Assembly (NCBI GenBank): GCA_903927495.1
Contig: CAIYNH010000713.1
Span: forward strand, 1-7,725
Origin: an uncultured beta proteobacterium
GTDB lineage: Bacteria > Pseudomonadota > Gammaproteobacteria > Burkholderiales > Burkholderiaceae_C
Direction of reading: 5' to 3'
Length of the DNA stretch: 7,725 bases
Every line of letters begins with the position of its first letter. The stretch's first letter is position 1. Positions 5,595 through 7,725 of the stretch are shown piece after piece. Both the position numbers and the translations under genes were made by a program. Below the pieces are notes generated by a model. The model worked only from the letters and a program-made list of their open reading frames with translations. It did no database searches and was not told where the DNA came from.

Positions 5595-6917
5595 ATGAAA
5601 GCCTACCGCGCCGCCATTCTTCGTTTTGCTACAGATCGTCAACCCAGTCACGCTGCCTTCTTTGAAGAGGATGGCCTGTTGGTGGTTGGCCCGAATGCGT
5701 GCGGTGTGCAAGTCGTGCAGGCGGTGGGGTCCTACAACCAACTTCGGCGAAGTTTTCCAGATCTGGAGGTAATACATTGGCCAGGCCGCATCATTGCGCC
5801 TGGGTTTGTTGATCTGCACAGCCATTACCCTCAAACCAACATCATTGGTTCGCCTTCCGAGGGCCTGTTGCCGTGGCTTGAACATTTCACTTTTCCAGAA
5901 GAAGAACGCTTTGCATCCCCCGACTACTGTGCACAGACAGCTACATTTTTTATAGCTGAATTGTTGCGCCATGGTGTTACCACTGCGCTAACTTTTTCCA
6001 CATCACACCGCGTATCTGTAGACGTTTTGTTTGCCGAAGCGAAAAAAAACAGTTTGCGTTTAATCACGGGCTTGTGCTTGATGGACCGTCACGCACCGGC
6101 GGATTTGCTCAATCAAGGCAGTGGCAATGGCAAACGCGATGCCACCGAACAAAGCCTACTGGATTCCCAAGAATTGATAGAACGCTGGCACGGAGTCGAT
6201 CGACTCGGTTATGCCATCACACCACGCTTTGCACCGAGTTGCACCGATGCCCAGTTATGCGGTGCGGGTGAGCTGGCCGCCAGGTTTGAGAAGGTGTGGA
6301 TTCAGTCGCATGTGGCCGAGAACAAGGCCGAGGTTGCTTGGGCTCGCGCGCTGTTTCCAGCATCCGCCAGCTATTTGGCCACCTATGCCGACTTTGGGCT
6401 GCTTCGCCAGCGGGCCATTTACGCACATTGCATCCATTTTGATGACGCAGACCGTGAACTGATGCGCACTACAGGTGCAGCCGCAGCGGTGAGTCCAACC
6501 AGTAATTTGTTTCTTGGGAGTGGTTTTTTTGACTACGCGAGTGCGGATCGGGTTGGTTTTCAGTATGGTTTGGCCAGTGACGTGGGTGGTGGCACCAGTT
6601 TTAGTCCGTTTCACACCATGCTGGCAGCCTATTACGTTGCGCGTGAGGGGCAAACCAAAGCTGGACTGTCACTATCGCCCCAGCATTTATGGTGGCAGCA
6701 CACCGTCGGTGCCGCTCGGGCGCTGGGTTTGGAGGGCGTGGTGGGGAACCTGCAGCCGGGCTGCGAGGCTGATTTTGTGGTACTAAACCCGCAAGCCACA
6801 CCGTTGTTTGCACGCAAGACTTCGGTCTGCGCCAGTCTCGACGAATTGTTGTTTTCAATGATCGTGCTGGGCGATGATCGATTGGTCGAAAGGACCGTGA
6901 TCTCGCAAGCCATTTAG
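5595..6917 (+). CDS. guaD: Guanine deaminase
   Basis: A 440-residue cytoplasmic zinc amidohydrolase that turns guanine into xanthine and ammonia, a normal length for the family. Catalytic landmarks in order: H75-S-H77 in P-G-F-V-D-L-H-S-H-Y-P-Q (metal binding), the guanine deaminase-specific G-S-P-S-E-G-L-L-P-W-L-E (85-96) and L-M-D-R (162-165), Y-A-I-T-P-R-F-A-P (206-214, where the arginine contacts the base in known structures), H239-V-A-E242-N, H278-C-I-H, S-P-T-S-N-L-F-L-G-S-G, and D329 in A-S-D-V-G-G-G-T-S-F-S. The C-terminal block G-N-L-Q-P-G-C-E-A-D-F-V-V-L is the usual amidohydrolase closing strand. The ATG at 5595 starts the family-like M-K-A-Y-R-A; no clear Shine-Dalgarno sequence precedes it, and a TTG lies three codons upstream. 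The short gap after the DUF2799 gene suggests co-transcription. With the importer and adenine deaminase it makes a purine-use cluster. Confidence 0.96.
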   Translation: MKAYRAAILRFATDRQPSHAAFFEEDGLLVVGPNACGVQVVQAVGSYNQLRRSFPDLEVIHWPGRIIAPGFVDLHSHYPQTNIIGSPSEGLLPWLEHFTFPEEERFASPDYCAQTATFFIAELLRHGVTTALTFSTSHRVSVDVLFAEAKKNSLRLITGLCLMDRHAPADLLNQGSGNGKRDATEQSLLDSQELIERWHGVDRLGYAITPRFAPSCTDAQLCGAGELAARFEKVWIQSHVAENKAEVAWARALFPASASYLATYADFGLLRQRAIYAHCIHFDDADRELMRTTGAAAAVSPTSNLFLGSGFFDYASADRVGFQYGLASDVGGGTSFSPFHTMLAAYYVAREGQTKAGLSLSPQHLWWQHTVGAARALGLEGVVGNLQPGCEADFVVLNPQATPLFARKTSVCASLDELLFSMIVLGDDRLVERTVISQAI

Positions 6918-6925
6918 TCCGATAA

Positions 6926-7007
6926 GGCTTGTCAATAAGGCATGGGTGGCTATTTTTATGAGAGCAAAATGGAAAATTCACAAGCTTCATCGGCTTGTCC
7001 TACAAGC
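6926..7007. repeat. Clustered GCTTGT/ACAAGC hexamers between guaD and dcd
   Basis: In this 149-base gap (6918-7066) the hexamer occurs four times: GCTTGT at 6927-6932 and 6993-6998, and its complement ACAAGC at 6980-6985 and 7002-7007. The middle copy can pair with either flanking copy, with 7- or 3-base loops. GGCTTGTC is shared by 6926-6933 and 6992-6999. No T run follows, so it is not a typical terminator. An operator upstream of dcd is possible. Confidence 0.5.
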
Positions 7008-7034
7008 ATATTCTTTTTCTGATTCTTGCCTGCT

Positions 7035-7040
7035 TACAAT
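7035..7040 (+). promoter_or_regulatory. Possible -10 box for dcd
   Basis: TACAAT matches 5 of 6 bases of the -10 consensus and lies 26 bases before the dcd ATG. The best -35 partner, TTCTTT at 7011-7016, is poor, so this is a weak candidate. Confidence 0.25.
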
Positions 7041-7051
7041 CCCTCAACCCC

Positions 7052-7056
7052 AGGAG
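7052..7056 (+). promoter_or_regulatory. Ribosome binding site of dcd
   Basis: AGGAG lies 10 bases before the ATG at 7067. It supports this start over an in-frame ATG at 6995 that would add a hydrophobic 24-residue stretch never found in this cytosolic enzyme. Confidence 0.7.
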
Positions 7057-7066
7057 TTCAACCCCT

Positions 7067-7642
7067 ATGAGCATTAAAAGCGATAAATGGATCCGTCGCA
7101 TGGCCGAGCAGCACGGCATGATTGAGCCCTTTGAACCCGGTCAGGTCCGCCAGGATGCCGGTGGCAACAAAATTGTCAGCTACGGCACCAGCAGCTACGG
7201 CTACGACATTCGCTGCGCGCCAGAGTTCAAGGTGTTCACCAATATCCACAGCACCGTGGTGGATCCCAAAAACTTTGACGAAAAAAGTTTTGTTGATTTC
7301 AACGATGATGTTTGCATCATTCCGCCCAACAGTTTTGCGCTGGCCCGAACCCTCGAATATTTTCGAATTCCACGCAACGTACTGACCATTTGCCTGGGCA
7401 AAAGCACCTATGCCCGATGCGGCATCATTGTTAACGTGACTCCGTTTGAGCCAGAGTGGGAAGGTTATGTGACGCTTGAATTCAGCAACACGACACCGTT
7501 GCCCGCCAAAATTTACGCGGGTGAGGGTTGTGCGCAGGTGTTGTTTTTTGAGAGCGATGCTGACGATGTCTGCGAGACCAGCTACAAAGACCGTGGCGGT
7601 AAATACCAAGGTCAAGTGGGTGTTACCTTGCCAAGGGCTTGA
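7067..7642 (+). CDS. dcd: dCTP deaminase
   Basis: A 191-residue cytosolic enzyme (E. coli Dcd has 193) that deaminates dCTP to dUTP, the source of dUMP for thymidylate synthesis; the family works as a trimer. Seen: S-S-Y-G-Y-D-I-R-C (42-50), [12 protein letters not shown] (86-97), the nucleotide-binding [10 protein letters not shown] (110-119) with S113 and R117 matching E. coli S111 and R115, and the catalytic E138 in V-T-L-E-F-S-N-T. The end carries [11 protein letters not shown], the C-terminal lid that closes over the triphosphate. No partner gene of pyrimidine metabolism is nearby. It probably has its own promoter in the 149-base gap behind guaD, but none is clear. Confidence 0.97.
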   Translation: MSIKSDKWIRRMAEQHGMIEPFEPGQVRQDAGGNKIVSYGTSSYGYDIRCAPEFKVFTNIHSTVVDPKNFDEKSFVDFNDDVCIIPPNSFALARTLEYFRIPRNVLTICLGKSTYARCGIIVNVTPFEPEWEGYVTLEFSNTTPLPAKIYAGEGCAQVLFFESDADDVCETSYKDRGGKYQGQVGVTLPRA

Positions 7643-7665
7643 AAATAAGCCAAAACCAAGGCTTG
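7631..7665 (+). repeat. Direct and inverted repeats around the dcd stop codon
   Basis: CCAAGGGCTTG (7631-7641) recurs as CCAAGGCTTG (7656-7665). Between them AAGCC (7647-7651) can pair with GGCTT at 7636-7640 or with GGCTT at 7660-7664, giving two mutually exclusive 5-base stems. No T run follows, so termination is unlikely to be Rho-independent. Confidence 0.4.
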
Positions 7666-7692
7666 TGAGCGCTTTCTCTAGAGTGCGACAAT
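7663..7692 (+). promoter_or_regulatory. Weak candidate promoter near the right edge
   Basis: TTGTGA (7663-7668) and GACAAT (7687-7692) each match 4 of 6 consensus bases with an 18-base spacer. It would serve a gene beyond the window. Otherwise the last 83 bases hold no supported gene. Confidence 0.2.
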
Positions 7693-7725
7693 GATGCCCT
7701 ATATGAATTCATTCTCGCACCTGCA

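Noticed and set aside
6995..7066. In-frame upstream ATG for dcd giving a hydrophobic leader
   Set aside because: dCTP deaminases are cytosolic and start at M-S-I-K; AGGAG precedes the ATG at 7067.
7058..7615. 185-residue minus-strand frame inside dcd
   Set aside because: Complete antisense overlap with an unmistakable dCTP deaminase.
7691..7725. ATG-ATG opening an unbroken frame to the right edge (M-M-P-Y-M-N-S-F-S-H-L)
   Set aside because: Only 11 codons, weak ribosome binding site, and no recognised protein; too little to call a gene.

Overview
The window looks like ordinary chromosome from a betaproteobacterium, probably Burkholderiales near Comamonadaceae. This rests on protein style: the K-R-S-L-L-K lipoprotein leader of the BMP protein, the K-S-T-Y-A-R type dCTP deaminase, and the pairing of a BMP-type transporter with purine deaminases. 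Genus cannot be fixed by reading. I see no insertion sequence, phage gene, CRISPR array, tRNA or rRNA.

Layout. Positions 1-2693 hold the distal part of an ABC importer operon: the end of a first permease (cut by the left edge), a second permease overlapping it by a few bases, and a lipid-anchored BMP-family substrate-binding protein. The ATPase is not here and presumably lies to the left. A strong hairpin terminator with a UUCG loop (2718-2742) follows. Only 17 bases later starts an adenosine-deaminase-family enzyme whose motifs fit the adenine deaminase subgroup. It converges, 4 bases apart, on a minus-strand yhhQ gene (3805-4350), a queuosine-precursor transporter. yhhQ has no visible ribosome binding site but has an extended -10 box placed so that transcription could begin at its ATG, next to two inverted repeats.

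From 4467 the plus strand carries an NlpC/P60 cell-wall hydrolase lipoprotein, a DUF2799 lipoprotein with a coiled-coil tail, and guanine deaminase (guaD), spaced closely enough to be one transcript. A 149-base gap with repeated GCTTGT/ACAAGC hexamers separates guaD from dcd (dCTP deaminase). The last 83 bases hold no supported gene.

How the genes work together. The importer plus adenine and guanine deaminases make a coherent purine uptake and salvage or catabolism set: adenine to hypoxanthine and guanine to xanthine. YhhQ imports a 7-deazapurine, so it has a chemical but not a proven regulatory link. The two envelope lipoproteins and dcd are probably neighbours by chance. I found no clearly new biological system; the best leads are regulatory, at the yhhQ start, the terminator before the adenine deaminase, and the repeats before dcd.
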